DNA of 64,000 nt from Amedibacterium intestinale (GTDB lineage Bacteria; Bacillota_I; Bacilli_A; Erysipelotrichales; Erysipelotrichaceae). The DNA lies in assembly GCF_010537335.1 (NCBI RefSeq), contig NZ_AP019711.1, positions 1,674,001 to 1,738,000 on the forward strand, read 5' to 3'. Under the pieces are notes generated by a model. The model searched no databases and had not been told where the DNA came from. It was given only the letters and a program-made list of their open reading frames with translations. This document shows positions 26,544 through 35,811 of this stretch, one piece after another; position 1 is the first letter of the stretch, and the number at the start of each line of letters is the position of its first letter. Made by a program: the position numbers and the translations under genes.

Positions 26544-27329
26544 TTATTTTTCTTTGTCAAAGTATTTTGAAATTAACTTATCCAATTCTCCATTTTCTTT
26601 CATTTCTTTGATTACACCATTTACTTCTTCACAAAGTGCAGTATTTCCTTTTTTAAACGCAAATACATTCCCTTCTGAGTCTGTACCAACATCTAATCTG
26701 AAAGTTGCTAAATCATCATTTTTTTCAACATATTCATCCGCAACTGCCTTTTCTACTACAATAAAGTCAATACGTTTATTTTTGATTTCCTGTACCATCT
26801 GTGCATAGTTTTGTCTTGAATCTACCTTTAATTCATATTCATCTTTAATCTCATTTACGGTTGATTCTTGAATCGTACTAAGCTGTACCCCTACTTTTTT
26901 TCCTTTGATATCTTTTGTTTCTTTGATATCTCCATCTTTTAAAGTTAATACATAGTTCGTAGTATCCTCGCTTGCATTATAGTAAGAATCTGATAATTCT
27001 GCACCCTTTTTACGTTCTTCATTTGGTGAAAGACCAGCTGCTACCATATCTCCTTTACCTGTATTAACTGCACCAATCAATGCATCAAAATCAATATCTT
27101 CCCATTTTACATCTTTATATCCTAGTTTTTTTGCGATTGTTTCTGTTAGTTCGATATCAAAGCCTTCTAGTTCTCCATTTGTATTTCTAATTTCATAAGG
27201 AGGATACCCAGAATTTGTCAAAACGGTTAAAGTTTCTCCTTCGTGTCCTTTTTTTGCATCTTCTCCACTACTTCCACAACCTGTCAGTAACAAAGCTCCC
27301 ATAAGTACAACTGCCATAATTTTTTTCAT
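26544..27329 (-). CDS. Amino-acid ABC transporter substrate-binding lipoprotein
   Basis: A family 3 solute-binding protein of 261 residues. The start at 27329 gives a clean lipoprotein signal (MKKIMAVV to LLTGC) and has GGAGAGGG upstream, so the longer frame to 27395 is rejected. The fold markers SGYPPYE, GFDIELTETIAKKLG, GKGDMVAAGLSPNEERKK and GKKVGVQLSTIQE are clear. The set most resembles polar or basic amino-acid binders (GlnH/ArtJ type). It is last in a permease-ATPase-binding protein operon under a T-box. Confidence 0.9.
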   Translation of the reverse strand: MKKIMAVVLMGALLLTGCGSSGEDAKKGHEGETLTVLTNSGYPPYEIRNTNGELEGFDIELTETIAKKLGYKDVKWEDIDFDALIGAVNTGKGDMVAAGLSPNEERKKGAELSDSYYNASEDTTNYVLTLKDGDIKETKDIKGKKVGVQLSTIQESTVNEIKDEYELKVDSRQNYAQMVQEIKNKRIDFIVVEKAVADEYVEKNDDLATFRLDVGTDSEGNVFAFKKGNTALCEEVNGVIKEMKENGELDKLISKYFDKEK

Positions 27330-27348
27330 AATCTTTCCCTCTCCTTCT

Positions 27349-28074
27349 CTATAACATATTTGAAATAAATTGTCTTGCTCTTTCTGTTTTTGCATTTGTA
27401 AAGAATTCTTCTGGTGTAGTGCATTCTACAATTTGTCCCTTATCCATATATAGAATATAGTCCGCAACTTCTTTCGCAAAATTCATCTCGTGCGTTACTA
27501 CGATCATTGTCAGTCCTGTATGTGATAACCCTTTTAATACCTTCAATACTTCGGTTGTCATTTCTGGGTCTAAAGCACTTGTCGGTTCATCACATAACAA
27601 TACTTCCGGTTCCATTGCCAAAGCTCTGGCAATCGCAACACGCTGTTTTTCTCCTCCAGATAACTGATGCGGATAAGAATCTACACGATGAGATAATCCA
27701 ACATTTCCTAATAATTCAATTGCTTTTTTATAAGCACTTGTTTCATCCATACCTTTTACTTTCATTAATGCATACGCTACATTTTTCTTCACATCCATAT
27801 GAGAAAATAAATTGAAGTTTTGAAATACCATTCCCATTTTTTCTCTGATCTTTGTTAAGTCGGTAGATGGAGAATTTACAACTTCATCATCCAGTGTAAT
27901 GGTACCGGATGTTGGTTCTTCCAGCATATTTAAACAGCGAATAAAAGTAGATTTTCCACCACCGCTGGAACCAATAATCGCATAAGTTTTTCCATCTTCG
28001 AAAGTAAAGCTGATATCTTTTAATACTTTAATCTCATCACTGTAATTTTTATATAAGTGTTCTACTTTAATCAT
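27349..28074 (-). CDS. Amino-acid ABC transporter ATP-binding protein
   Basis: A GlnQ/ArtP-type polar amino-acid importer ATPase of 241 residues. Walker A is GSSGGGKST (with G where S/C is usual), the Q-loop is FQNFNLFSHM, the signature is LSGGEKQR, Walker B is [14 protein letters not shown] and the switch is VTHEMNFAKEVAD. Its start overlaps the end of the permease gene by eight bases, and the binding protein follows 19 bases later. Confidence 0.94.
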   Translation of the reverse strand: MIKVEHLYKNYSDEIKVLKDISFTFEDGKTYAIIGSSGGGKSTFIRCLNMLEEPTSGTITLDDEVVNSPSTDLTKIREKMGMVFQNFNLFSHMDVKKNVAYALMKVKGMDETSAYKKAIELLGNVGLSHRVDSYPHQLSGGEKQRVAIARALAMEPEVLLCDEPTSALDPEMTTEVLKVLKGLSHTGLTMIVVTHEMNFAKEVADYILYMDKGQIVECTTPEEFFTNAKTERARQFISNML

Positions 28075-28720
28075 ATTTCAACTTCCTTTCTAATCTTGAT
28101 CCAATAAAGCTCAATACTTTGTTTAACAGATAATAAGAGATCAATACAAGCGTTAATGGTTCAAAGAACATATACACAGATCCCTGAACAATGGTTGCTC
28201 TACGCATCAAATCCATCATACCTACAACAGAAACTACAGATGTTTCTTTCGTTAAAGCAATAAATTCATTAAACATAGCCGGTAATACATTTCTTAATGC
28301 CTGTGGAATAATAATATCTTTTGTAATATCTTTGTTTTTTACCCCTAATGCCTTTGCGGCTTCAATCTGTCCCTTATCAATTCCATCAATTCCTGCACGC
28401 ATAACTTCTGCCAAATATGCACCTGAATTTAATGAGAAGATAATAATACAGGAAACCCATCCTGGCCAGTTAAAGTTTAACAGCTGAGGAAGTGCCAAAT
28501 GGAAGAAACAAAGCTGTACATAAACCGGTGTTCCTCGAAAGAAATCAATATATGCAGCCGCAATTCCTCCACCTATACCACCTTTACGTTTCGCAAAAGC
28601 ACAAATCAATCCCAGCACACAGCCAATCGCTGCAGCTGATAAAGATAATAGAATAATTACTGGAATCCCCTGAAGAATAAATGGTATATAGGGAATAAAC
28701 TCACCAAATCTCAAATTCAT
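28067..28720 (-). CDS. Amino-acid ABC transporter permease
   Basis: A HisM/GlnP-type permease of 217 residues with five predicted helices. The family N-terminal fingerprint FRGTPVYVQL (about 61-70) and the coupling-loop EAAKALGVKNKDITKDIIIPQALRN are visible. It is the first gene after the T-box leader and overlaps the ATPase gene by eight bases, which suggests coupled translation. Confidence 0.94.
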   Translation of the reverse strand: MNLRFGEFIPYIPFILQGIPVIILLSLSAAAIGCVLGLICAFAKRKGGIGGGIAAAYIDFFRGTPVYVQLCFFHLALPQLLNFNWPGWVSCIIIFSLNSGAYLAEVMRAGIDGIDKGQIEAAKALGVKNKDITKDIIIPQALRNVLPAMFNEFIALTKETSVVSVVGMMDLMRRATIVQGSVYMFFEPLTLVLISYYLLNKVLSFIGSRLERKLKYD

Positions 28721-28746
28721 TTTCTGCCTCCTTGTTCTATACTATG

Positions 28747-28985
28747 AAAAAAAATCGTCCTTTATATACAAAGGACGATTGACTCGCGGTACCACCTTAC
28801 TTCCGATAAACATTATATTTATCGACACTCTTTCCTTTAACGCAAGGTATAACGGCATCTGCCTCCATTTCCTTTCGACAGAGCAACTCCCAGACACGTT
28901 CCTCTTTACTTGATCCGCTGATTTCCACCAACCATCAGCTCTCTATGCGATATTTTTCAAGAGTACTACTTCTGTTCTCAGTTTT
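28747..28985 (-). promoter_or_regulatory. T-box leader of the amino-acid ABC transporter operon
   Basis: The minus strand has the full T-box layout. Stem I contains AGTA, AGAGAG, GATGGTTGGTG and GGGAGT elements. Further on is the T-box GGTGGTACCGCG (28785-28796), followed by a terminator AATCGTCCTTT/AAAGGACGATT (28753-28780) with eight T. T-boxes sense uncharged tRNA and allow read-through in starvation. The specifier loop reads GAACGTGTCTGGGAG. CGT (Arg) fits the position before a purine best, but GTG (Val) or TGT (Cys) cannot be excluded. The rest of the 367-base gap (28986-29087) holds nothing I recognise. Confidence 0.92.
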
Positions 28986-29087
28986 TATGCTACTTATTAT
29001 AACAATACTTTCTAAGATTGCAAGGCTTTTTTTGAAAATTTTTGGTAGAATTTTATGAAAATTATTTCAAAACAATTTTCATATAAC

Positions 29088-29705
29088 TTACTTATGCAAT
29101 ACTTTCATTATCTGCTTTTCACTGATAGGGCCTTCTCTTAAAATACGCACATCCCCATCACTAACATCCACGATCGTGCTAGAACTATCTCCTTTTGCAC
29201 ATCCCATAACGATTGCATCCATTCTGCCATCAAGCTGTTTTAAAACCTCTTCTCCTGTTTTGCCAGGCTCTTCCCCAGATAAATTTGCGCTTGTTACAAG
29301 CAGCGGTTTTTCACATAAGTCAATTAAATGAAGGATAAAATCATCATCAGGCATACGAATTCCAATTGTATCCAAACCGTTTGTTAAATAATCTGGAAGA
29401 TTTTCATTTTTCTTTAAAATCATCGTAAACGCACCAGGCATAAATTCTTCCGCTAAATCTCTTGCTTCTTCGCTCATAATTGCGATTTCCTCCATTTGGC
29501 GAAAAGAAGAAACCATAGTCGGTATCGGTTTTTCTTCTGGTCGAATTTTGCACGCTTTCAAAGCTTTTAGAGCTTCTTCATTATCATAAATACATGCCAG
29601 TCCATAAACGGTATCCGTTGGAAAAGCAACCACTTTTCCTTCTTTTAATAAGTTTGCTACAGTTTCTATATCCTTGATCTCATATTGTTCAGTCTTCAAT
29701 TTCAT
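29088..29705 (-). CDS. L-threonylcarbamoyladenylate synthase (TsaC/Sua5/YwlC family)
   Basis: Makes threonylcarbamoyl-AMP, the first step of the t6A modification at position 37 of ANN-decoding tRNAs. The YrdC-type domain is plain: VVAFPTDTVYGLAC, RPEEKPIPTMV, MPGAFTMILKK, GIRMPDD and VTSANLSGE. The protein is about 205 residues and lacks the extra C-terminal Sua5 domain, so it is TsaC-like. The ORF extends to 29783, but GAAGGTG lies directly before the ATG at 29705 and seven bases before a TTG at 29699, so one of these is the start. Confidence 0.9.
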   Translation of the reverse strand: MKLKTEQYEIKDIETVANLLKEGKVVAFPTDTVYGLACIYDNEEALKALKACKIRPEEKPIPTMVSSFRQMEEIAIMSEEARDLAEEFMPGAFTMILKKNENLPDYLTNGLDTIGIRMPDDDFILHLIDLCEKPLLVTSANLSGEEPGKTGEEVLKQLDGRMDAIVMGCAKGDSSSTIVDVSDGDVRILREGPISEKQIMKVLHK

Positions 29706-29808
29706 CACCTTCTGTTTATTGTTTATTCTAACATAATTATACACAGAATACGAATTTTTTACATCCTTCTTTAAAAGAAACAAAAGATCTGTTAAACAGA
29801 CCCTTTGT

Positions 29809-29973
29809 TTATTCCATAATACTAGTTGAATACAGACGAATAATAATCTCTAAAACTTTCGCACTGCCCACTTCTTCCATCCATTTTCTCAATTGGGCAA
29901 GATTATCTGCTTCATTCTCTATCTTCATAATACTAGCAACCATACGAAACTCTTCTTCATCTACGATATGCAT
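29809..29973 (-). CDS. Small acidic ORF, unknown function
   Basis: A 54-codon frame beginning MHIVDEEEFRMV and ending RLYSTSIME. It has a charged, helix-rich composition like a real small protein. A G-rich tract (GGGGGAATCGGGG) precedes the ATG by about five to fourteen bases. A small hairpin with a T-rich tail follows at 29783-29803. It lies in the 400-base gap between tsaC and the ArsC-like gene. I recognise no family; it might instead be a remnant. Confidence 0.4.
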   Translation of the reverse strand: MHIVDEEEFRMVASIMKIENEADNLAQLRKWMEEVGSAKVLEIIIRLYSTSIME

Positions 29974-30187
29974 TGTCCCCGATTCCCCCTTTTTTATGGA
30001 TTATAAGTATACTACCATAATTTCATGAGAATTATTGATTTTCATGGGCCAATTCTTATTTTTTTTAATTATTTGTAGTTAATTCTATTTTTTTATCATT
30101 GTATCATTTCATCAAAATTATAGTGCATATATATTGCTTTTCCTGATAAAATTATTTACTATAATGCAAGCGAGGTGTTAAGTTTGT

Positions 30188-30547
30188 ATGAAAATTTTAT
30201 TTATTGAATACCCAAGATGTTCTACATGTATAAAAGCTAAAAAATATCTACAATCTTTATCTGTAGATTTTGAAGATCGCCATATCGTTGAAGATACGCC
30301 ATCAAAAGAGGAATTAACAAACTGGTGGAAACAAAGTGAACTTCCATTAAAAAAATTCTTTAACACAAGCGGCAAACTTTATAAAGAAATGAATTTAAAA
30401 GAAAAACTTCCTGCTATGAGTGAAGAAGAGCAGTTAGAACTTCTTTCCAGCAATGGTATGCTGATCAAACGCCCTTTACTGATAAGTGATAAAGGTGTAT
30501 GTGTTGGATTTAAGGAAGACAATTTTAAAATGTTGTGTTCACAATAA
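30188..30547 (+). CDS. ArsC/Spx/YffB family protein
   Basis: A 119-residue thioredoxin-fold protein of the arsenate reductase (ArsC) superfamily. The N-terminal motif is YPRCSTCIKAKKYL, with CxxC at about residues 11-14. The later RPLLISDKGVCVGF segment matches the family's cis-proline region (RP(L/I)). Spx regulators and YffB-like reductases share this outline. The length (119) and the CSTC motif are closer to the YffB/ArsC-like reductases, but Spx activity cannot be excluded. It is 42 bases upstream of the MntR-type gene and may be co-transcribed with it. Confidence 0.8.
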   Translation: MKILFIEYPRCSTCIKAKKYLQSLSVDFEDRHIVEDTPSKEELTNWWKQSELPLKKFFNTSGKLYKEMNLKEKLPAMSEEEQLELLSSNGMLIKRPLLISDKGVCVGFKEDNFKMLCSQ

Positions 30548-30589
30548 TGAAAGTATGGTATATTTAAAGTAAATATTGAGGTGATGAGT

Positions 30590-30949
30590 GTGAGATTGGG
30601 AGAGTCTTTAGAAGATTATTTGGAAACATTGCTTATTCTTGAAAAAACAGGAAAAATTCGCTGTGTTGATGTTGCGTCTAAGTTAAAAGTGTCAAAACCC
30701 AGTGTTAATAAAGCTATGAATGTATTAAAAGAAAAAGGGTATGTACATCAGGAAAGTTATGGAGATATTCATTTAAGTGATGAAGGTAGAAAAATTGCAC
30801 AGGAAGTATATCATCGACATCAGGTTATTTCTTCTTTTCTAACTGATGTATTAGGTGTTGCTCCTGAAACAGCGGAAGAAGACGCATGTCATATTGAACA
30901 TCAAATCAGTGATGAAACGTTTCAAAAAATTGAAAAATTTAAAAGATAA
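30590..30949 (+). CDS. DtxR/MntR family metal-dependent transcriptional regulator
   Basis: A 119-residue regulator with an N-terminal winged helix (about 5-70; ASKLKVSKPSVNKAMNVLKEKG is the recognition region) and a dimerisation/metal domain (about 75-119). Metal-binding residues expected for MntR are visible: D in EDYLE, H in YHRHQ and the E/E/C/H cluster EEDACHIEH. It lacks an SH3-like C-terminal domain, as MntR does. It probably represses manganese uptake genes in response to Mn. The GTG at 30590 is preferred: GAGGTG lies six bases upstream, while the earlier GTG/ATG codons overlap that site. Confidence 0.88.
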   Translation: MRLGESLEDYLETLLILEKTGKIRCVDVASKLKVSKPSVNKAMNVLKEKGYVHQESYGDIHLSDEGRKIAQEVYHRHQVISSFLTDVLGVAPETAEEDACHIEHQISDETFQKIEKFKR

Positions 30950-30959
30950 TTACTATGTA

Positions 30960-30990
30960 AAAAGCAGGATGTGAATTGTATCCTGCTTTT
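30960..30990. terminator. Bidirectional terminator between the MntR-type gene and tatD
   Basis: Arms AAAAGCAGGAT (30960-30970) and ATCCTGCTTTT (30980-30990), so an A/T tract is present on both strands. It can serve both converging genes. Confidence 0.85.
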
Positions 30991-30998
30991 TATATACG

Positions 30999-31766
30999 CT
31001 ACTTTTTACCAAAAAGCGCTTCATAGTTTTGTTTCATCTGCTTTGCCAGAATTTCTTTATCTACCTGTTTAATCTCACACATCTTATCAAATGTAACTTC
31101 TACATATTTAGGCTCATTTTGTTTTCCTCTGTAGGGATGTGGAGTTAAATATGGACAATCGGTTTCTACAAAAAGTCTATCAAGTGGAATTTGTTCACAC
31201 ACTTCAGGAGCACCTCTGGAATTCTTAAAAGTTAAAGGACCTCCATAAGCAATATGAAACCCCATATTTAAGACAATATCTGCCGTTTCCCTGCTGCCGC
31301 TAAAACAATGAAAAATCCCTTTATGAGGAGCATACTCCTGCAAAATATCCAGTGTATCTTTTGTAGCTTCCCGCATATGAATCAAAATAGGTTTATCATA
31401 CTTTTTAGCTAATTGTATCTGTCGAACAAAACCTTTTTTCTGGTCTTCTTTTTCTACATCTTTCCAATGATAATCCAATCCGATTTCACCTACTGCAGCT
31501 AATTTTCCTTCTTGTAACAGCTGCTCTAGACGAAGATAGTCATCTTCTGAAAAATCATATAAATCACATGGATGAAATCCTAACGCAATATCAAACATAT
31601 CTTCTTTCTGTTTCAAAGATTCTGCTCTTTCATACTCTTTAAAACCTGTACATACGATCATCATTCTTTCCACATGATGTTCTTTCGCATTTTGTATTAC
31701 TTCATCAATTCTTTCATATAAAGCATCACATGTTATATGACAATGGGTATCAATTAATGTATACAT
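30999..31766 (-). CDS. TatD family metal-dependent hydrolase
   Basis: A cytosolic TIM-barrel metallohydrolase of the amidohydrolase superfamily; characterised TatD proteins act as DNases. The 255 residues begin with DTHCHI (metal ligands). They continue with GEIGLDYHW, LIHMREAT, FHCFSGS and ETDCPYLTPHPYRG, all family signatures. It is followed after 15 bases by the mnmE stop on the upstream side, so mnmE-tatD form an operon. The position beside tRNA-modification genes does not define its own substrate. Confidence 0.9.
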   Translation of the reverse strand: MYTLIDTHCHITCDALYERIDEVIQNAKEHHVERMMIVCTGFKEYERAESLKQKEDMFDIALGFHPCDLYDFSEDDYLRLEQLLQEGKLAAVGEIGLDYHWKDVEKEDQKKGFVRQIQLAKKYDKPILIHMREATKDTLDILQEYAPHKGIFHCFSGSRETADIVLNMGFHIAYGGPLTFKNSRGAPEVCEQIPLDRLFVETDCPYLTPHPYRGKQNEPKYVEVTFDKMCEIKQVDKEILAKQMKQNYEALFGKK

Positions 31767-31781
31767 ATCGTTCCTCTTTTC

Positions 31782-33113
31782 TTATTTTCCTAAACAGAAA
31801 TTAGAGAAAAGTGTATCCAAGAGATCTTCTCTATGTACTTCTCCTAAAATTTCTTTTAATGCTGTATAGGCATCTTGAATATCAATTTCCACAAGATCAA
31901 GCTCCAATCCATTTTCCATTGCCTCAACAGCTTGAAGCATCGATTGTTTTGCCTTCATCATAAATCCAATCTGTCTTTCATTTCCTAATACAGGTTCTTC
32001 AATTGCGATTTTATGATGGTCAAACAATTCATGAATTTTATTTACCAAAGGTGTGATTTCCTGTTTGGCTGCACTAATAGAAATCCCATCGGATACCTCA
32101 TATAAATCATTTTTATTATAAACAACAATTCTAGTTTTATCTTTGGTCATTTCTAACAGTTCATCATCCTGCTCATCCAATGGACGGCTTCCATCTAATA
32201 CAACAATTACCAGCTGTGCATCCTCCATTGCCTGTAAACTTCTTTGAATACCAATCTTCTCTACCACATCTTCTGTATCACGAATCCCTGCTGTATCAAT
32301 CAAATTCAATGTCAATCCACCTAAATGAATATGACCTTCCACTATATCTCTTGTCGTACCTGCAATGTCTGTAACAATTGCCTTATCTTCTTCCAGCAAT
32401 GCATTTAAAAGGCTGCTTTTTCCAACATTCGGTTTCCCCACGATTGCTGTGCGAATACCTTCTTTCATAATTTTTCCACTTTGTGCTCTATCTAAAATTG
32501 TATCAATGTTATCTAACCATGCTTTTGCTTTTGGAAGCACCACATCATTTGTCAACATTTCCACATCATCATATTCTGGATAATCAATGTTCACTTCAAT
32601 ATTCGCAATAATATCTAAAATATTTTCCAGTAAAGGATCTAATAATTTTTTAACACTTCCTTTAATTCCATGAATAGCCAGTTTCATATTTTCATTAGAA
32701 TCTGCCAGTATCATATCATTAATCGCTTCTGCCTGTGTTAAATCAATTCTGCCATTTAAAAATGCTCGTCTAGTAAATTCTCCAGGTTCTGCTAATCTTG
32801 CCCCCTGCATCAAACAAAGAGAGAGTATTTTTTTTGTAACAAATCTGCCTCCATGACAATTGATTTCCACTATATCTTCTCTTGTGAACGTTTTAGGTGC
32901 TTTAAAAACACTAAATAACACTTCATCAATCTCCTGTAATGTAATAGGATCAACAATGAAACCATAACTTATCGTATGACTTTTTTTATTCAATAAATTT
33001 ATACTTGCGATGCTATTGGCAATTTCTATTGCGTCATCTCCACTTAATCGAACAATGGAAATCGCACCATCAACCGCTGCAGTAGAAATCGCTGCAATCG
33101 TATCTTTCAACAT
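31782..33113 (-). CDS. mnmE: tRNA uridine-5-carboxymethylaminomethyl(34) synthesis GTPase
   Basis: MnmE (TrmE), with MnmG, modifies the wobble uridine of several tRNAs. The 443 residues show an N-terminal formyl-THF-binding domain (about 1-115), helical domain, and an inserted G domain with GKPNVGKSSLLNAL, DIAGTTRD, DTAGIRDT and NKND. The C-terminal motif FCLGK contains the conserved cysteine. Start 33113 (MLKDTIAAIS) has AGGTG eight bases upstream; the frame extends to 33122. MnmG is not in the window. Confidence 0.95.
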   Translation of the reverse strand: MLKDTIAAISTAAVDGAISIVRLSGDDAIEIANSIASINLLNKKSHTISYGFIVDPITLQEIDEVLFSVFKAPKTFTREDIVEINCHGGRFVTKKILSLCLMQGARLAEPGEFTRRAFLNGRIDLTQAEAINDMILADSNENMKLAIHGIKGSVKKLLDPLLENILDIIANIEVNIDYPEYDDVEMLTNDVVLPKAKAWLDNIDTILDRAQSGKIMKEGIRTAIVGKPNVGKSSLLNALLEEDKAIVTDIAGTTRDIVEGHIHLGGLTLNLIDTAGIRDTEDVVEKIGIQRSLQAMEDAQLVIVVLDGSRPLDEQDDELLEMTKDKTRIVVYNKNDLYEVSDGISISAAKQEITPLVNKIHELFDHHKIAIEEPVLGNERQIGFMMKAKQSMLQAVEAMENGLELDLVEIDIQDAYTALKEILGEVHREDLLDTLFSNFCLGK

Positions 33114-33166
33114 AATTTTCACCTGCTTTTTTTCAGTGGTATTGTACCATATTTTAAATGTATAAA

Positions 33167-33200
33167 AAAGGCATTACCTTTTTGGATAATACCTTTCAAT
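33167..33200 (-). terminator. Terminator after ftsH
   Basis: Minus strand: AAAGGTATTATCC pairs with GGTAATGCCTTT around AAAAA, followed by TTTTAT. It starts three bases after the ftsH stop. Confidence 0.75.
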
Positions 33201-33202
33201 TC

Positions 33203-35209
33203 TTATTCTTCAGAATGTTTTGTTAATTCTTTTAAAGCATCATCAAAACTTTTTTCAACTTCTGCTTTTTCTTTTGTTTCCTTAACAGTTTCTTCTTCTG
33301 CTACTTTTGCTTCCTCTGCATTTTGAATGTTTTCGACATTGCTGTCTTCATTCTGTTCTTCTTGTTTCTTTATTTCTTCAGGAGAATGAATGCTTCCATA
33401 TTCAACAAGGTTATTGATCTGTTCACTTGTAATTGTTTCTTCTTCAATTAATGTTTCCGCAATTAATGTTAACAAATCTTTATTGCCCTCGATAATTTCT
33501 TTCGCTTTATCATAACATTCATTAATGATTTTACGAATTTCTTTATCGATTTCATAAGCAATTTCACCAGAATAATTACTTCCGCTGCTGTAATCTCTTC
33601 CTAAGAATACATTTCCACTGCCATCATCATACTGAATTGGCCCCAGTGATGACATACCCCAGCTTCGAACCATAGCTTTGGCAATTTTAGTAGCTTTTTG
33701 AATATCATTACTTGCACCAGCAGATATTTCATTGAACATAACATCTTCCGCAACACGTCCACCCATAAGCCCAGTAATCTGTGCCATGAAATCTGCTTTT
33801 GTTGGGAACATCTTTTCTTCCTGTGGAGTCATTAGGTTATATCCACCAGCCTGTCCACGAGGAATAATCGTTACTTTTTCTACTTTATCTGCATCTTTCA
33901 ATTTTAAACCGATAACAGCATGTCCTGCTTCATGATACGCAACAAGACGTTTTTCCTGTTCTGTATATTTCTTTGATTTTTTTGCCGGCCCCATCATAAC
34001 ACGGTCAATAGCTTCATCAAGATCAGCCATCGTAATTACTTTACGTTTATCACGAACTGCTAGAATAGCCCCTTCGTTCAATACGTTTTCCAAATCCGCA
34101 CCTGAGAAACCTGGTGTACGTTTTGCCAGATTTTCCAAACTGATTTCACTAGAAAGTTTTTTATTTCTTGCATGTACTTTTAAAATTTCATAACGTCCTT
34201 TTTTATCAGGAAGATTTACGGTAATCTGACGATCAAATCGTCCGCTACGAAGAAGTGCAGGGTCTAATACATCTGGACGGTTAGTAGCCGCAATAATAAC
34301 GATACCTTTGTTTTCTTCCATACCATCCATTTCAACAAGCATCTGATTCAATGTTTGTTCACGTTCATCATTTCCACCGCCCATACCAGCTCCACGCTGT
34401 CTACCAACGGCATCGATTTCATCAATAAATACGATACATGGTGCTGTCTGTTTGGCTTTTTTAAACATATCACGCACACGACTTGCCCCTGTACCTACAA
34501 ACATTTCCACAAAGTCAGAACCACTGATGGAGAAAAATGGAACATCCGCTTCCCCAGCTACTGCTTTTGCAAGTAATGTTTTTCCGGTACCTGGAGGCCC
34601 TACCATTAACATTCCCTTAGGAATACGAGCACCCATGTCCGTAAAACGTTTAGGATCTTTCAAATAGTCAATAATTTCTTTAACTTCTTCTTTTTCCTCA
34701 TCACATCCGGCTACATCTTTAAAACGAACTTTGATGTTTCCTTCAATTTTTGCTCTTGATTTACTAAATTCGAAGGCTTTGTTGCTTCCCCCTGCATTCA
34801 TTTTAGAGAAAAGGAAAATAGCAACTCCACCTAACAATAGAAACGGCAGGAAATTTTTCAGGAACATCTCCATGAAAGTTTCCCTGTTTGCATCCAGTAC
34901 TTCTACTTTCGTATTTTTGTTTTTCGCAAAAATATCACTTAGCCACTGAATATTTTCATCTGTCTTTGGAACAGATACTGTAAAGTTTTCAAGTTTTCCA
35001 TTGTTCTCATATGTTCCAACGATATTAACAACCGTAGTTCCTACAGACATCCTAACATCTTTGAACTCCATCTTCTCTGCACTAGCAGAAAATTCGTTAT
35101 AATTGAAAACTTTTGTAGCATTTCCGTTTCCAAACGTAACCAGAAGCAGCAAAATCGAAATAACCAGAATATAAGGCAGAAAATTAATTACCTTTTTGTT
35201 GTTATTCAT
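33203..35209 (-). CDS. ftsH: ATP-dependent zinc metalloprotease FtsH
   Basis: A membrane-anchored AAA+ protease that degrades misfolded membrane and regulatory proteins. The 668 residues show two N-terminal helices (about 8-27 and 113-131) around an extracytoplasmic domain, then the AAA domain with [23 protein letters not shown] and the SRH region LRSGRFDR. The peptidase zinc motif is HEAGH. A charged, glutamate-rich tail (about 620-668) is longer than the core needs. It follows hpt by 32 bases on the same strand, in the tilS-hpt-ftsH order typical of Firmicutes. Confidence 0.97.
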   Translation of the reverse strand: MNNNKKVINFLPYILVISILLLLVTFGNGNATKVFNYNEFSASAEKMEFKDVRMSVGTTVVNIVGTYENNGKLENFTVSVPKTDENIQWLSDIFAKNKNTKVEVLDANRETFMEMFLKNFLPFLLLGGVAIFLFSKMNAGGSNKAFEFSKSRAKIEGNIKVRFKDVAGCDEEKEEVKEIIDYLKDPKRFTDMGARIPKGMLMVGPPGTGKTLLAKAVAGEADVPFFSISGSDFVEMFVGTGASRVRDMFKKAKQTAPCIVFIDEIDAVGRQRGAGMGGGNDEREQTLNQMLVEMDGMEENKGIVIIAATNRPDVLDPALLRSGRFDRQITVNLPDKKGRYEILKVHARNKKLSSEISLENLAKRTPGFSGADLENVLNEGAILAVRDKRKVITMADLDEAIDRVMMGPAKKSKKYTEQEKRLVAYHEAGHAVIGLKLKDADKVEKVTIIPRGQAGGYNLMTPQEEKMFPTKADFMAQITGLMGGRVAEDVMFNEISAGASNDIQKATKIAKAMVRSWGMSSLGPIQYDDGSGNVFLGRDYSSGSNYSGEIAYEIDKEIRKIINECYDKAKEIIEGNKDLLTLIAETLIEEETITSEQINNLVEYGSIHSPEEIKKQEEQNEDSNVENIQNAEEAKVAEEETVKETKEKAEVEKSFDDALKELTKHSEE

Positions 35210-35241
35210 AAACGATTTGTCCTCCTTGTTTTTTTCTATGT

Positions 35242-35784
35242 CTATTGTTCGTAGACTTCTCTTTTCAATACACCAATATATGGAAGATTACGATATTTTT
35301 GATCATAATCAAGACCATATCCGACTACAAATTCATTTGGAATGGTAAATCCAACATATTCTGCTTCTATATCTACCACACGACGCTCTGGTTTGTCCAG
35401 TAAAGAGACCACATTCACTTCTTTTGCCCCTTTGCTCATCAACATACGTTTAACTTCTTTTAAAGTTCTTCCTGTATCCACAATATCTTCTACCAGTAAA
35501 ATAGAAAGATTATTTACAGAACAATCCAAATCTTTCACGATACGAATATTACCAAGCGATTCTGTACCTTCATAGCTTGATACATCCATAAAATCTATCT
35601 GAATTTCCAAATCAATATGTTTAATGATTTCTGCCATAAATGGGACACTTCCCTTTAATAGACCAACCACCAAAGGAATCTCCTTTTTATTCTTATAATC
35701 TTCGCTGATTTGTTTTCCCATTTCAGCACAACGTTTCATAATTTCTTCTTGCGTAACTAATACTTTTTCCACTACATCTAGCAT
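35242..35784 (-). CDS. hpt: Hypoxanthine phosphoribosyltransferase
   Basis: Salvages hypoxanthine or guanine to IMP or GMP using PRPP. The 180 residues are of normal length, with [11 protein letters not shown], the acidic-plus-glycine PRPP motif [13 protein letters not shown] (about 97-109) and [25 protein letters not shown] lies before the ATG. It sits between tilS and ftsH, the conserved Firmicutes arrangement. Confidence 0.95.
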   Translation of the reverse strand: MLDVVEKVLVTQEEIMKRCAEMGKQISEDYKNKKEIPLVVGLLKGSVPFMAEIIKHIDLEIQIDFMDVSSYEGTESLGNIRIVKDLDCSVNNLSILLVEDIVDTGRTLKEVKRMLMSKGAKEVNVVSLLDKPERRVVDIEAEYVGFTIPNEFVVGYGLDYDQKYRNLPYIGVLKREVYEQ

Positions 35785-35811
35785 GGTTTTTCCTCCTAAT
35801 ACAGCTAATAT

